A stretch of DNA of 64,000 nt, taken from contig NZ_JAABOK010000023.1 in the NCBI RefSeq assembly GCF_009928525.1, positions 1-64,000 of the forward strand, in the 5' to 3' direction. The notes under the pieces were generated by a model. That model searched no databases. It saw only the letters and a program-made list of their open reading frames with translations, and was not told where the DNA came from. The position numbers and the translations under genes are program-made. The DNA comes from Chitinophaga solisilvae (GTDB taxonomy: Bacteria > Bacteroidota > Bacteroidia > Chitinophagales > Chitinophagaceae). Below, in pieces: positions 1 to 8,451 of the stretch (the first letter of the stretch is position 1; every line of letters starts with the position of its first letter).

Positions 1-126
1 GAATTACGAATGTAAAAGCGAAGAGCTAAACGTAGATTAAAAGAGATAACTATTGTATATCACCTTTAATCTACGTTTAGCTCTTCGCTTTTACATTCGT
101 AATTCGCAATTCGTAATTCGTAATTA
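1..126. repeat. Long inverted repeat at window edge, heptamer family
   Basis: Bases 1-41 and 65-105 are perfect reverse complements (41 bp) around a 23-base loop. The right arm continues to base 126 as tandem copies of the 7-mer ATTCGTA (one copy ATTCGCA). The matching left continuation would lie before base 1, outside the window. The element ends 3 bp beyond the stop of the TonB receptor gene, which reads towards it, so it may act as a transcription terminator or protect the mRNA 3' end. It belongs to a family with members near 7361, 19865, 24262, 31898 and 39785. Confidence 0.85.
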
Positions 127-129
127 TCC

Positions 130-2304
130 TCAATACGTAACCGCTACCCCCACATTAAACGCCGTTCCTTTTCCTTTGGCGTAGAATCCGGGTTGCATGA
201 ACCACTGGGAGCGGGCGGGGAAGTAATCCTCGTTGAAGAGGTTTTCTATGCCGAGGGTGAGCAGGGTGCGTGGTGTTACTTTGTAGCTGGCGTTGAGGTT
301 AACGAGGTTGTAGGCTTTTACCTTTCCTTCGTTACCGTTGTATACGCCTTTGGCATTTTTCTCAAAGCGGTTGCGGCCATTCACGCCGAGGTACTGCAGG
401 CCTATTTCCAGGTCTTTCACCGGGCGGTAGCTGATGCTGCCGGTTACTTTGGGTGGCGCTATTCTTCTGCCGTTCAGGTATACGTTATAGCTGCCGCCGG
501 TGCTGGAAGTATCTGCCTTACCTTCCAGGAAGCTGTAGCTGGCGCCCAGGCTCAGGTTGGATAATACCTGATAGTGGAGTGCAGCTTCGAAGCCATATAT
601 ACGTTCAGGCGTGCGCGTTACATTGAACAGTTCTGTCTGCGGATCGAAGATCATGTCCACTCCCAGGCGGGAAGTGCTGATGAAACCACTCAGTTCAAAA
701 CGCAGCCTGCCGGTTTCGCTGACGAATCCCAGCTCATAGTTATTCACCAGTACGGCTTCTGTGTTGATTTTCTTAATATCGTTTACCTTGGCATCGCGGA
801 GCACCAAGCCAATGTCTGCCACGGAAAAGCCCTGTGAGAAGCTGAAATAAGGCATGAACAGCGGCAGGCGGTTATAGCGGATGCCGGCGTTGAAAAGTGT
901 GGCCGTATAATCCAGATCGCCGCCCTTTACAAAAATGCTGGGCGACTGCGTACTGCCGTTGGCGTTAGTAAGCCGCAAGGTCGTATAGTCGTCTACGCGC
1001 ACGCTTACTCTTTCCACCCTCACCCCTGCTTTCAGGATCAGGTCTTTCCACAGTGACCATTGCGTTTCAGCAAAGGGGGCATAGTTGAACATATTCATTT
1101 CCGGCACCCAGATTCGGCCATCCACCAGCGGCTGCGAGGTGATATCGTTCATCACGTCGGCTCCGTAGGATAATGTGCCGTTAAAGGCAGCCCTGTTGCT
1201 CAGCGGGGAGTTGAACATCAGCCTTACGCCTTTCTTTTTATCGAGGGTATGCGACTGGCCGTCGCCGCCTTCGAAGCGGCCGGCAGACACATAGAAGATA
1301 TCGTCTCTTTTTTCGTAGTAAGCATCTGCTGTCAGCGAAGTACCACCGATGAGGCTGTCTGCCTGGTACACCAGGTGCAGGTTGTGGTTACCGCGGGAGC
1401 CGGTAGGAACGCCGGCGGGCGTACCCAATACGCCGGTGGCAGGGATGCCTTTGGTAATATCTCCGTTCACCAGGGTATAATTGGAACGCTGCTGACTCTG
1501 GAAATAGTTGTACATCAGCTGCAGCCGCTGCCGCCTGTTTATCTGGTAGCCGATTTTGGCAAATGCGTTGTAGGTATCTGTTTCGCCGAGGCTGTAGTTA
1601 GGCCCTACCAGGTTGCCTTTGGCATCTTTATATTCTCCGGTTTGTTCAGCAACACCGCTCACGATGTAGTCGAACTTTTTGTACCGGCCCTGGAGCATTT
1701 GTCCTACACGCCCGCCCACACTGTTTTTCAGGCTGGTCAGGGAGCCTGTCATATTAATCATGGTTCTACCGCCAATGACCCTGTCTTCCTTCGGCGTGGC
1801 CGTGATATAGTTAATCAGCCCGCCGGTAGCGCCATTGCCATAGATGGCTGTAGCCCCTTTCAGCACGTCCACCTTTTCCAGTACAGCCGGATCAATGGAG
1901 CGCATATCCACTTCTCCGTTGCGAAGCGGGGACGACTGCGGAATACCGTCTATCATGATGAGTACCTGGCGGCCGCGCAGACCCTGTCCCACGTTGCTGT
2001 TGGTCTGGGAACCGGGAGCCAGGCCGGGTACTTCCCTGCTCAGTATTTCCGTGATATCGGTCGTTATCTTCATATTATTCTCCAGCGCCTTACCCGTGAT
2101 AACGGTAACGGAAGAAGGTACATTATCGAGGGTAACCGGCTTACGGCCGGCGGTAACGATAACTTCTCCCAGTGCGCGTGGCGATACTGGTTTTTCCTGC
2201 AGGGTATCCTGCTGTCTGGTTGTCTGCTGTGCCATGGCAGAAGCGGAAAATCCGGCTCCTGATAATACTAACAAGGCAATGCGAAGATGTGATGGTAAGT
2301 GCAT
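130..2304 (-). CDS. TonB-dependent outer-membrane receptor, siderophore type
   Basis: A 724-residue outer-membrane receptor that should import a metal chelate, using energy passed on by TonB. Residues 1-25 form a signal peptide ending in SAMAQ. A plug domain follows: the segment VIVTAGRKPVTLDNVPSSV, then LRGRQVLIMIDGIPQ and the GATAIYGNGATGG turn at about residues 150-160. The rest is an aromatic-rich beta-barrel with the family's closing features, a late NLFNEDYFPA segment and a C-terminal aromatic residue (VAVTY). It lacks the N-terminal carboxypeptidase-like extension and the SusD partner of polysaccharide SusC proteins, so a siderophore (possibly hydroxamate or aerobactin-like) is more likely; the exact ligand is a guess. 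The gene stands alone and is followed by the long hairpin at 1-126. No Fur-like site was recognised upstream. Confidence 0.9.
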   Translation of the reverse strand: MHLPSHLRIALLVLSGAGFSASAMAQQTTRQQDTLQEKPVSPRALGEVIVTAGRKPVTLDNVPSSVTVITGKALENNMKITTDITEILSREVPGLAPGSQTNSNVGQGLRGRQVLIMIDGIPQSSPLRNGEVDMRSIDPAVLEKVDVLKGATAIYGNGATGGLINYITATPKEDRVIGGRTMINMTGSLTSLKNSVGGRVGQMLQGRYKKFDYIVSGVAEQTGEYKDAKGNLVGPNYSLGETDTYNAFAKIGYQINRRQRLQLMYNYFQSQQRSNYTLVNGDITKGIPATGVLGTPAGVPTGSRGNHNLHLVYQADSLIGGTSLTADAYYEKRDDIFYVSAGRFEGGDGQSHTLDKKKGVRLMFNSPLSNRAAFNGTLSYGADVMNDITSQPLVDGRIWVPEMNMFNYAPFAETQWSLWKDLILKAGVRVERVSVRVDDYTTLRLTNANGSTQSPSIFVKGGDLDYTATLFNAGIRYNRLPLFMPYFSFSQGFSVADIGLVLRDAKVNDIKKINTEAVLVNNYELGFVSETGRLRFELSGFISTSRLGVDMIFDPQTELFNVTRTPERIYGFEAALHYQVLSNLSLGASYSFLEGKADTSSTGGSYNVYLNGRRIAPPKVTGSISYRPVKDLEIGLQYLGVNGRNRFEKNAKGVYNGNEGKVKAYNLVNLNASYKVTPRTLLTLGIENLFNEDYFPARSQWFMQPGFYAKGKGTAFNVGVAVTY

Positions 2305-2531
2305 AAAAGCTCGTGCGACTGATTTAGGCTAATAGTTACAGGTTCTTTGACAATGGTTGAAGCAGGTGTGATACCGGCTGACAGATTTATTTTCAGCCGC
2401 GCAAAGCTAGACAAAAACGGGGTCAGGGGTTTACGCAATCGGGAAATTTTTCAGGAAGACGGATATTTTTTTGAATGGCTATCCGTGAAACCGTTAAAGA
2501 CTGAAATAAAGTATCTCTGCCCGAATCCCCT

Positions 2532-2539
2532 TACTTTTG
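2532..2539 (+). promoter_or_regulatory. Bacteroidota-type -7 box of the YjbQ gene
   Basis: TACTTTTG matches the Bacteroidota -7 consensus TAnnTTTG exactly and lies 13 nt before the ATG at 2553, implying a very short leader. No convincing -33 TTTG is visible. The same 8-mer with the same 13-nt spacing precedes ada on the opposite strand (5723-5730). Confidence 0.5.
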
Positions 2540-2552
2540 TCAGAAAAAAGAA

Positions 2553-2993
2553 ATGGAATTCTTTCAACAGGCCATCCGGTTGAAGCCTTACAGACGGGGG
2601 TTTCATATCATTACAGCAGAAGTGCTGCATGCCCTGCCACAGCTAGCGCGGCTGCAAACGGGCATGTGCCAGGTTTTTATACAGCATACATCCGCTTCTC
2701 TTACCATCAATGAAAATGCAGATCCCACTGTAAGAATGGATTTTGAAACCTTTTTCAACAAGGCCGTACCGGAAAATGATCCTGACTACCGGCATGATTA
2801 TGAAGGGGCTGACGATATGCCGGCACATCTTAAATCGTCTCTGTTAGGGAGTTCTGTACTGATTCCCATTCTGCGGGGGCGCCTGGCGCTGGGTACCTGG
2901 CAGGGCATCTATCTCTGTGAACACCGTGATGAAGGTGGCAGCAGAAACCTGGTCATTACCGCATGGGGCCAGCCATCACCTGCCGGGACATAA
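2553..2993 (+). CDS. yjbQ: YjbQ family (UPF0047) protein, secondary thiamine-phosphate synthase-like
   Basis: A 146-residue single-domain cytoplasmic protein of the YjbQ/UPF0047 family, whose E. coli member has weak thiamine-phosphate synthase activity; the main role of the family is still uncertain. Family landmarks are HTSASLTINENADPTVRMD at about residues 46-64, the segment with DYEGADDMPAHLKSSLLGSS at about 84-105, and GTWQGIYLCEHRD near the C terminus. The conserved His, Glu and Asp residues in these motifs are those expected to bind a metal and substrate. The ATG at 2553 gives the normal family length. It is a single-gene unit, with its own -7 box upstream and a strong terminator just after the stop. 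Confidence 0.92.
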   Translation: MEFFQQAIRLKPYRRGFHIITAEVLHALPQLARLQTGMCQVFIQHTSASLTINENADPTVRMDFETFFNKAVPENDPDYRHDYEGADDMPAHLKSSLLGSSVLIPILRGRLALGTWQGIYLCEHRDEGGSRNLVITAWGQPSPAGT

Positions 2994-3000
2994 TATTTTC

Positions 3001-3036
3001 AAAATGCCGGCAGATAATCTGCCGGCATTTTTTTTT
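3001..3036 (+). terminator. Rho-independent terminator after yjbQ
   Basis: A 14-bp perfect stem (AAAATGCCGGCAGA and its complement) with a TAA loop, followed directly by a run of T. It starts 8 bp after the yjbQ stop. Confidence 0.9.
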
Positions 3037-3130
3037 AAGCATAGGTTTCCGTTCGTGTATCGGGATAAATAATAACCGTTATGTATACACGCTGATGAAA
3101 GAAAACCCTTACTTCCCCGCAATTATTTTT

Positions 3131-4561
3131 TTAATGTTCCTGCAACACCGTGGTGGCAGGCCCCGGCTGATGCGGTAGCAGGAATAACATAACCGCCACG
3201 ATCAGCAGGCTGACCATATTGGCAGAAAGACCCGCACTGAAAGCCCGGAGATAATCAGGATGCTGTTCATTCAGGTGCAGCACATAATAAAATATGCCTC
3301 CCAGGATGCTGATACCCAGCGCAGAAGCTGTTTGCTGAAAGGTAGAAAAGATACCGGCGGAAACGCCTGCATACCTGGCCGGAATACTTTTCAGCACAAT
3401 CCCCAGCAGCGATGGCAGTACCATCCCGTTACCCAGGCCATACAACCCTATCAGCGATACAATCGTGAAGCCCGAAGCCTGCTGCCTGAATAGCAGCACC
3501 TGCAGGATAAACGCCAGGAAAATCAGCAGTACCCCCCATTGCAACACCCGCTTGCCATAACGCACAATCAACCTGGAAGTTACCATAGCGGCGATCATGA
3601 ACAGGCAGGCATGAAGTATGAAATAGACGCCGCAGGTAAGTGCAGACAGGCCCAGGCCCTTCTGCAGGTACACCGCACACATCAGCAGGTAGGCCGTATG
3701 CATCATGAAGTGGAACAGCACCGCCAGCAGCCCGATATTAAAGCCCTTCAGGCGGAACAGCGACATGTCTATCAGCGGCTCCTTTGACAGCATACCTTTC
3801 TTCAGCTGGTCGCGCAGGAACCACACAAAAATAAACACTGCCCCCGCCAGCATAGCAATGCTCCACAGCGGCCACCCTTCTTCCCTGCCCGTGGTAAGCG
3901 GATAGATCAGCGCGATGAGCCCGGCCGTCAGAATGCCTGCCCCCGAATAGTCGAAACGGTGATGGCTGCTGCGGGGCGTTTCCTGCAGGTATCTGTGTAT
4001 AGCCCACAGCGCGGCAGCACCTACCGGCAGGTTGATAAAAAAGATCAGCCGCCAGCCGTCTGTAATGAAATAAATGGCAGACAGGTAACCACCCAGTATC
4101 TGCCCGATAATGGCGGCAATACTCAGCGTAGCTCCGTACCAGCCGATGGCTTTTGCCTTCTCCTGTTCATCTTCAAACAACACATGAATAAAAGCGATTG
4201 CCTGCGGCGCCATAAACGAGGTGCTGATACCCTGCAGAAAACGCATGAGGTTCAGCTGCGCCGGCGTCTGCGCCAGCCCGCAAAAACAGGAAGTCAGCGT
4301 AAAGAAAAACATACCCCAGAAAAAAACTTTCTTCCGGCCCAGGTAATCTCCCGTACGGCCACCGATAATAAGGAAAGACGCACTTCCCAGCAGATAGCCG
4401 GCAATCACCAGCTGCGTTTCGCCATCTGTGGCATGAATGCCTTCCTGGATAGCCGGAATGGACATATTAATAATAAAAATATCGATAACGGACAGCAACG
4501 GGGCTGTCAGCACAATCACGAGCGCCCACCACCTGGAGCGCTCCTGCATTTTAGGATACAT
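3131..4561 (-). CDS. MFS transporter, DHA2 (EmrB/QacA-like) drug exporter
   Basis: An inner-membrane proton antiporter of about 476 residues with roughly 14 hydrophobic segments, typical of the DHA2 drug exporter family. Landmarks are the first helix segment DIFIINMSIPAI (family motif D1), the loop motif GGRTGDYLGRKKVFFWGM between helices 2 and 3 (motif A), and ILGGYLS at the motif C position. The start at 4561 (MYPKMQERSRWW) is chosen over an in-frame ATG 63 bp upstream because the extra 21 residues are basic and unlike the family. No EmrA-type adaptor is adjacent, so export may be to the periplasm only. It ends 138 bp from yjbQ in convergent orientation. Substrate cannot be read from the sequence. 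Confidence 0.88.
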   Translation of the reverse strand: MYPKMQERSRWWALVIVLTAPLLSVIDIFIINMSIPAIQEGIHATDGETQLVIAGYLLGSASFLIIGGRTGDYLGRKKVFFWGMFFFTLTSCFCGLAQTPAQLNLMRFLQGISTSFMAPQAIAFIHVLFEDEQEKAKAIGWYGATLSIAAIIGQILGGYLSAIYFITDGWRLIFFINLPVGAAALWAIHRYLQETPRSSHHRFDYSGAGILTAGLIALIYPLTTGREEGWPLWSIAMLAGAVFIFVWFLRDQLKKGMLSKEPLIDMSLFRLKGFNIGLLAVLFHFMMHTAYLLMCAVYLQKGLGLSALTCGVYFILHACLFMIAAMVTSRLIVRYGKRVLQWGVLLIFLAFILQVLLFRQQASGFTIVSLIGLYGLGNGMVLPSLLGIVLKSIPARYAGVSAGIFSTFQQTASALGISILGGIFYYVLHLNEQHPDYLRAFSAGLSANMVSLLIVAVMLFLLPHQPGPATTVLQEH

Positions 4562-4662
4562 AGTAACTGGATTTATGCGCAGGCGCACCCTGCCGGAAAC
4601 AGGGTGTTTCCGGAGATACTTCACTGCCGTAAGGAAAAGAGGATGATAAGCGTGCGGTTAAC

Positions 4663-5709
4663 TTACCGGGGAGGGATACCGTTTTTTTCGAGATCAAGCA
4701 GCCATTGTTTGCGCCAGATACCGCCACCATAGCCGGTCATACTGCCGTCTTCTCCGATTACCCGGTGACAGGGTACCAGGATGGAAATCCGGTTCATCCC
4801 GTTGGCGTTGGCAATAGCACGGACCGCTTCCGGTCTGTTCAACGCGATGGCCTGCTGCTTGTAGGAGCGGGAGGCGCCGTAAGGAATCGTTTGTAATACC
4901 TCCCATACCTGCTGCTGGAAAGGCGTGCCTGGCATGAACAGGGGCACGCTGAAAGTTTTCCGCCTGCCTTCAAAGTATTCATCCAGTTGCTGCTGCAGGG
5001 TATTGAAATGCGGATGTGCCCCCTGTATCACGGAAGCCTTCAGCAGCTTCTTCAGGGCTGCCAGCTCCGTTTCCAGCATCTTACGGTCTGTAAATTCCAG
5101 CAGGCAGATACCTTCCTCCGCGGCACAGGCGATCATGGTGCCCAGCGGCGTTTCCAGACGGGTCAGGTTCAGCACACGGGTCATTTTACTATGTGCAGGC
5201 GCAGCGCCGACAATCGTTTTGAAGGAGTCCGCAAAGCCGCTGAGTGATTCATACCCACTATCAAAAGCCACGGCAGTAACAGATTCCCCGTTCTGTATTC
5301 TTTTAAAGGCATAATTGATACGCAGCATCCGCTGATACGCCTGGAAGGTGATACCATGATTTTTCAGGAACCAGCGCCTGATCTTATTAGGCTCTATACC
5401 GCGGCGGATAAGATCCTCATCTTTCATCTTCAGTGCCGGGTCGGCATTAAGCTCCTGTATGATATCCCTGATAAACACAGGTGTTTCCGCGAATTTCTCC
5501 AGCGGGTTGCATACCCTGCAGGGACGGTATCCCTTCAGAATAGCCTCCCTGGCTGTTTTCAGAAACTCCACATTCTCCGGCTTAGGCTTGCGCGCCGTAC
5601 AGGTCGGGCGGCAGAATATGCCGGTAGTTTTAACAGCCGCAATAAAAGATCCTTCATAGGAGGAATCCTTTTCTACCAGCGCCTTGTACATGATTTCGTT
5701 TGTGAGCAT
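4663..5709 (-). CDS. ada: Bifunctional Ada: DNA alkylation-response regulator and methyltransferase
   Basis: A 348-residue protein that repairs alkylated DNA and activates its own response, as known for Ada. Counting from the ATG at 5709, an N-terminal zinc module has Cys33 and Cys37 (FCRPTC) and Cys64 and Cys67 (CRVC); Cys33 corresponds to the methylphosphotriester acceptor. An AraC-type HTH follows (QRMLRINYAFKRIQ and VAFDSGYESLSGFADSFK, about residues 120-175). The C-terminal O6-alkylguanine methyltransferase domain ends with the PCHRVIG active site, Cys314. A frame extending upstream to 6018 is open but adds 103 residues of no recognisable content, so 5709 is the start. A TACTTTTG box lies 13 nt upstream. 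The gene is divergent from the SDR gene and contains all key catalytic residues. Confidence 0.95.
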   Translation of the reverse strand: MLTNEIMYKALVEKDSSYEGSFIAAVKTTGIFCRPTCTARKPKPENVEFLKTAREAILKGYRPCRVCNPLEKFAETPVFIRDIIQELNADPALKMKDEDLIRRGIEPNKIRRWFLKNHGITFQAYQRMLRINYAFKRIQNGESVTAVAFDSGYESLSGFADSFKTIVGAAPAHSKMTRVLNLTRLETPLGTMIACAAEEGICLLEFTDRKMLETELAALKKLLKASVIQGAHPHFNTLQQQLDEYFEGRRKTFSVPLFMPGTPFQQQVWEVLQTIPYGASRSYKQQAIALNRPEAVRAIANANGMNRISILVPCHRVIGEDGSMTGYGGGIWRKQWLLDLEKNGIPPR

Positions 5710-5722
5710 GCTGTTTTTTCTA

Positions 5723-5730
5723 CAAAAGTA
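5723..5730 (-). promoter_or_regulatory. Bacteroidota-type -7 box of ada
   Basis: On the minus strand this reads TACTTTTG, an exact TAnnTTTG match, 13 nt before the ada ATG. The intervening leader TAGAAAAAACAGC resembles the yjbQ leader TCAGAAAAAAGAA. No strong -33 box is visible (GTTG at 5751-5754 is the nearest). Confidence 0.5.
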
Positions 5731-5884
5731 AAGGTAGCAGGAAAGGCAGACAACCGGAAAACTGACAACCATTTTTTTATGCCCCCATTTCCACCCTGTT
5801 ATTTGAAATTCACAATAATTACTTTGAAAAATACAAGCATCTACGGGAGTTGTTATCTCACCTTTGTACCTAAAACAATACAAT

Positions 5885-6715
5885 ATGAAAAGGATCTGGT
5901 ATATCACAGGCGCATCGAAAGGACTGGGTTTAACACTGGTTAAATTTTTACTGGAGAAAAGACAGCAGGTGGCCGCTACGTCCCGTAACCGCGAACAGCT
6001 GCAGGCAGCGGTAGGCATTCCTGCAGGAGAACAGTTCCTGCCGCTGGAAGCCGATCTGACAGATGAACACAGTATCGCAGCTTCGCTGGCAGCCGCCCAT
6101 CAGCATTTCGGCGGACTGGACGTTATTGTCAACAATGCGGGTTACGGTATCGGCGGCGCTATCGAAGAACTCAGCACCAAAGAAATTACAGACAGCATCA
6201 ACATTAACTTGCTGGCTACGGTGCAGGTTATACGATATGCAATGCCCTACCTGCGGCAGCAACGTTCCGGACATATCATCAACATTTCTTCCATTGCAGG
6301 ACTGGCAGGCGCTACCGGCTGGTCGCTATACGCAGCATCCAAGGCTGCTGTAATAGGGCTTACGGAAGTACTGGCCCAGGACGTGCAGGAACTGGGTATC
6401 AAAGCCACAGTCATTGCACCCGGCGCTTTCCGTACCGACTTCCTGACCAGCGGCTCCCTGGTGATAGCAGCCAACCAGATTGAAGAATACCAGGCCGTAC
6501 ATGCCAGCTACCGGAAATATGCCGAAATGGACGGCCAACAGGCCGGCGATCCGCTGAAAGCCGCACAGGCGATGTTACAGCTCGTGGAAAACCCAGCACC
6601 ACCGGTAGTGCTGCTGCTGGGCGCTGACGCCTATAACAGGGCTACGGTTAAAGTCAGTACACAACTGGATGCCTATGAAAAAAACAAGGACATCAGCCTG
6701 CATACAGCTTATTAA
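5885..6715 (+). CDS. Short-chain dehydrogenase/reductase (classical SDR)
   Basis: A 276-residue cytoplasmic NAD(P)-dependent oxidoreductase with a Rossmann fold. Visible motifs are the cofactor loop TGASKGLG at residues 8-15, the structural NNAGYG, the catalytic serine in INISSIAG, and YAASK with the active-site Tyr and Lys. After YAASK come PGAFRTDF and a variable C-terminal lid, the pattern of classical SDRs close to the 3-oxoacyl-ACP reductase-like or YqjQ-like groups. The start is the ATG at 5885 (MKRIWYITGASKG); an in-frame ATG at 5864 would add seven atypical residues. It is divergent from ada, with about 175 bp shared between them, and is followed by a clear terminator. Substrate unknown. 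Confidence 0.9.
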   Translation: MKRIWYITGASKGLGLTLVKFLLEKRQQVAATSRNREQLQAAVGIPAGEQFLPLEADLTDEHSIAASLAAAHQHFGGLDVIVNNAGYGIGGAIEELSTKEITDSININLLATVQVIRYAMPYLRQQRSGHIINISSIAGLAGATGWSLYAASKAAVIGLTEVLAQDVQELGIKATVIAPGAFRTDFLTSGSLVIAANQIEEYQAVHASYRKYAEMDGQQAGDPLKAAQAMLQLVENPAPPVVLLLGADAYNRATVKVSTQLDAYEKNKDISLHTAY

Positions 6716-6722
6716 ACAAACA

Positions 6723-6749
6723 GCCTGCCGGGTATACCGGCAGGCATCT
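6723..6749 (+). terminator. Hairpin terminator after SDR gene
   Basis: A 9-bp GC-rich stem, GCCTGCCGG with its complement CCGGCAGGC, followed by a short ATCTTT tract. It starts 8 bp after the SDR stop codon. Confidence 0.75.
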
Positions 6750-6898
6750 TTCGCGTAAACAGGCGCAAAGCCTACCTGGGAACTACACGCCGGAAGACCT
6801 TCTATTGTAATAACTGCCAGATATTTTATGCCTGATTCCCCCGGAAAAATGTTCCTGAATTCCTGTATATTTCCATCATCAACAGAAATCATTATGCT

Positions 6899-7363
6899 AT
6901 GCTGTATCAGATATGGAACCTGCGCTGTATACCATTCTTTAAAGAAGAAATAGCAAATCCGGAAGATGTCCATGCCTCCTTCCCTTCCATCAACGATTTC
7001 CGGCAACCTGACGTATATACGCCAACGTTAAGGCAACTGCTGTACGAATACATCAACGGCTGCCCTGCCGTTATTGCCACCACCTGGCCCAGAAAAAATG
7101 CCTATACCGGTAAAAGGGAAATGGAACTCGCCTACTTCACGGACGGAGAAATCATATTCAACAACCTCCTGCACCACTATATCCGGGAACCTGATTTTGC
7201 CCTGCCCGAACGCTGGCTGGAAATAATCAGGCAGAAAAATTTCAATCCCGGCCCCCTCACCATAGATGCTGCCATAGCAAGTAACGCAACGATAAATATT
7301 TTCCGCACCACCAACCAGGGGTTTGAGGAAATACCGGTTGTCAGACAAGCGGTGAGGAAGTAA
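6899..7363 (+). CDS. Hypothetical protein, 154 aa
   Basis: Not recognised. A 154-residue protein with no signal peptide and no transmembrane segment, slightly acidic, with aromatic-rich stretches (LLYEYINGCP, ELAYFTDGEIIFNNLLHHYI). It reads like a small globular cytoplasmic protein. The frame is preferred to the overlapping ATG at 6894, which opens a different frame. It has no obvious operon partner: a terminator lies 150 bp upstream, and its TAA stop is the first three bases of the 240-bp hairpin at 7361-7600. That precise junction supports the reading frame. Confidence 0.65.
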   Translation: MLYQIWNLRCIPFFKEEIANPEDVHASFPSINDFRQPDVYTPTLRQLLYEYINGCPAVIATTWPRKNAYTGKREMELAYFTDGEIIFNNLLHHYIREPDFALPERWLEIIRQKNFNPGPLTIDAAIASNATINIFRTTNQGFEEIPVVRQAVRK

Positions 7364-7600
7364 TTACGAATTTCAAATTACGAATTACGAATGAGGAACC
7401 CATTTTGATTAGGAAAGAATTGGAATTAATTATGAATTATGAATTATGAGTTAGAGCGAAGATCAATACGGATTGTACAAGTTGTTCAGCTGCTTTGATC
7501 TTCGCTCTAACTCATAATTCATAATTCATAATTAATTCCAATTCTTTCCTAATCAAAATGGGTTCCTCATTCGTAATTCGTAATTCGCAATTCGTAATTA
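7361..7600. repeat. 240-bp stop-to-stop hairpin between convergent genes
   Basis: Two arms of 106 bp (7361-7466 and 7495-7600) are reverse complements, with only a three-base mismatch block near the base, around a 28-base loop. The first three bases are the TAA of the upstream gene. The last three are the complement of the TAA of the DUF2461 gene, so the element fills the intergenic space exactly. From the outside in, each arm has ATTACGA-type heptamers, a unique segment, AATTATG-type heptamers and a tip unique to this copy. It could serve as a bidirectional terminator or as a mobile palindromic element. Confidence 0.95.
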
Positions 7601-8299
7601 TCCTACTTCCCCATTCTCATCTCCGCTCAGCACCTCACTCATGTAGTCAAAAAACGGCCGCATGGCTTTAAAGGTATTATTCGCTTCCTCCGCGAAGGTT
7701 TTATCGAGCACTTCTTTATCGGAGAAGTGGCGGATCAGCAGGAATTGTTTGAAACGGAGAAGATCGATGGATTCGTGATCGTTAGTAAAGCCCTGGGGCG
7801 CGGTTTTGAGTTGTTCTCCCTGCAGTGTGCCGAAGTGGGAAACAAATGATTTGCTTTTCAGTATTTTCCGGAGTGGTGCGGCATCGAAGGAGATATCATC
7901 CCGGACACGTTTGAGATCTGCGGGTACGGGCGCCCAGAAACCGCCGGCAATAAAGCTGTTGCCGGGTTCGATGTGATAATAGTAACCGCCGCGACGGAAC
8001 CTGGTAGCGCGTTTAAAGCCACCGCTCCAGTTATTTTTATAGGGCCTTTTGTCTTTGGAGAACCGGGTATCCCTGTAGATGCGGTGCATGCTCTTTTTAC
8101 CGGATAATGTTTCAATTTCATCGTGGGTAGATAATTTCCCCAGAAGAACATCTACAAATTTTTCTACCTGCTGCAATTCTTCCAGGTAGGTGCTTTTATG
8201 TTCATTGAACCACTCACGGTTATTATTCTCCTGCAATACACGCAAAAACTCCAGACTGGAAGGGTGTATGAGGGCCTGTTCTTTCTTTTGTCCTGACAT
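7598..8299 (-). CDS. DUF2461 domain protein
   Basis: A 233-residue cytoplasmic protein of the DUF2461 family (TIGR02453), found widely in bacteria and fungi without an established function. Family signatures are LRVLQENNNREWFNEHKSTY near residues 19-38, RIYRDTRFSKDKRPYKNNW at about 75-93, and the GGYYYHIEPGNSFIAGGFW segment at about 105-123. Length is normal. The ATG at 8299 fits the family N terminus. A TATATTTG box lies 18 nt upstream on the same strand. The stop codon lies inside the long hairpin shared with the convergent gene. Confidence 0.9.
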   Translation of the reverse strand: MSGQKKEQALIHPSSLEFLRVLQENNNREWFNEHKSTYLEELQQVEKFVDVLLGKLSTHDEIETLSGKKSMHRIYRDTRFSKDKRPYKNNWSGGFKRATRFRRGGYYYHIEPGNSFIAGGFWAPVPADLKRVRDDISFDAAPLRKILKSKSFVSHFGTLQGEQLKTAPQGFTNDHESIDLLRFKQFLLIRHFSDKEVLDKTFAEEANNTFKAMRPFFDYMSEVLSGDENGEVG

Positions 8300-8317
8300 G
8301 GTCTGCTAATTTCCCTG

Positions 8318-8325
8318 CAAATATA
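8318..8325 (-). promoter_or_regulatory. -7 box of the DUF2461 gene
   Basis: On the minus strand this reads TATATTTG, an exact TAnnTTTG match, 18 nt before the start codon. A TTTG lies 17 nt further upstream (8343-8346), slightly short of the usual 19-21 spacing. Confidence 0.45.
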
Positions 8326-8451
8326 CTTCTGCTTTTCAAGTTCAAAATAAAAAACAATTATCTCCTGCTTTTTCCTAAATTAATATTGTTAGCCGGCAAC
8401 ACATCTGATCTATAACTGTAATTCAATTCTTCACTTAAAACAACTTGTATC

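Noticed and set aside
1249..2262. 337-residue ORF on the + strand
   Set aside because: Lies wholly antisense to the TonB receptor gene, which has a complete family signature; composition is the mirror of the receptor frame.
2347..2583. 78-residue ORF before yjbQ
   Set aside because: Overlaps the yjbQ start and its -7 box; no signal, motif or ribosome site.
7361..7600. Possible CRISPR array because of short repeated units
   Set aside because: Units are 7 bp and directly adjacent with no spacers, and the whole forms a palindrome.
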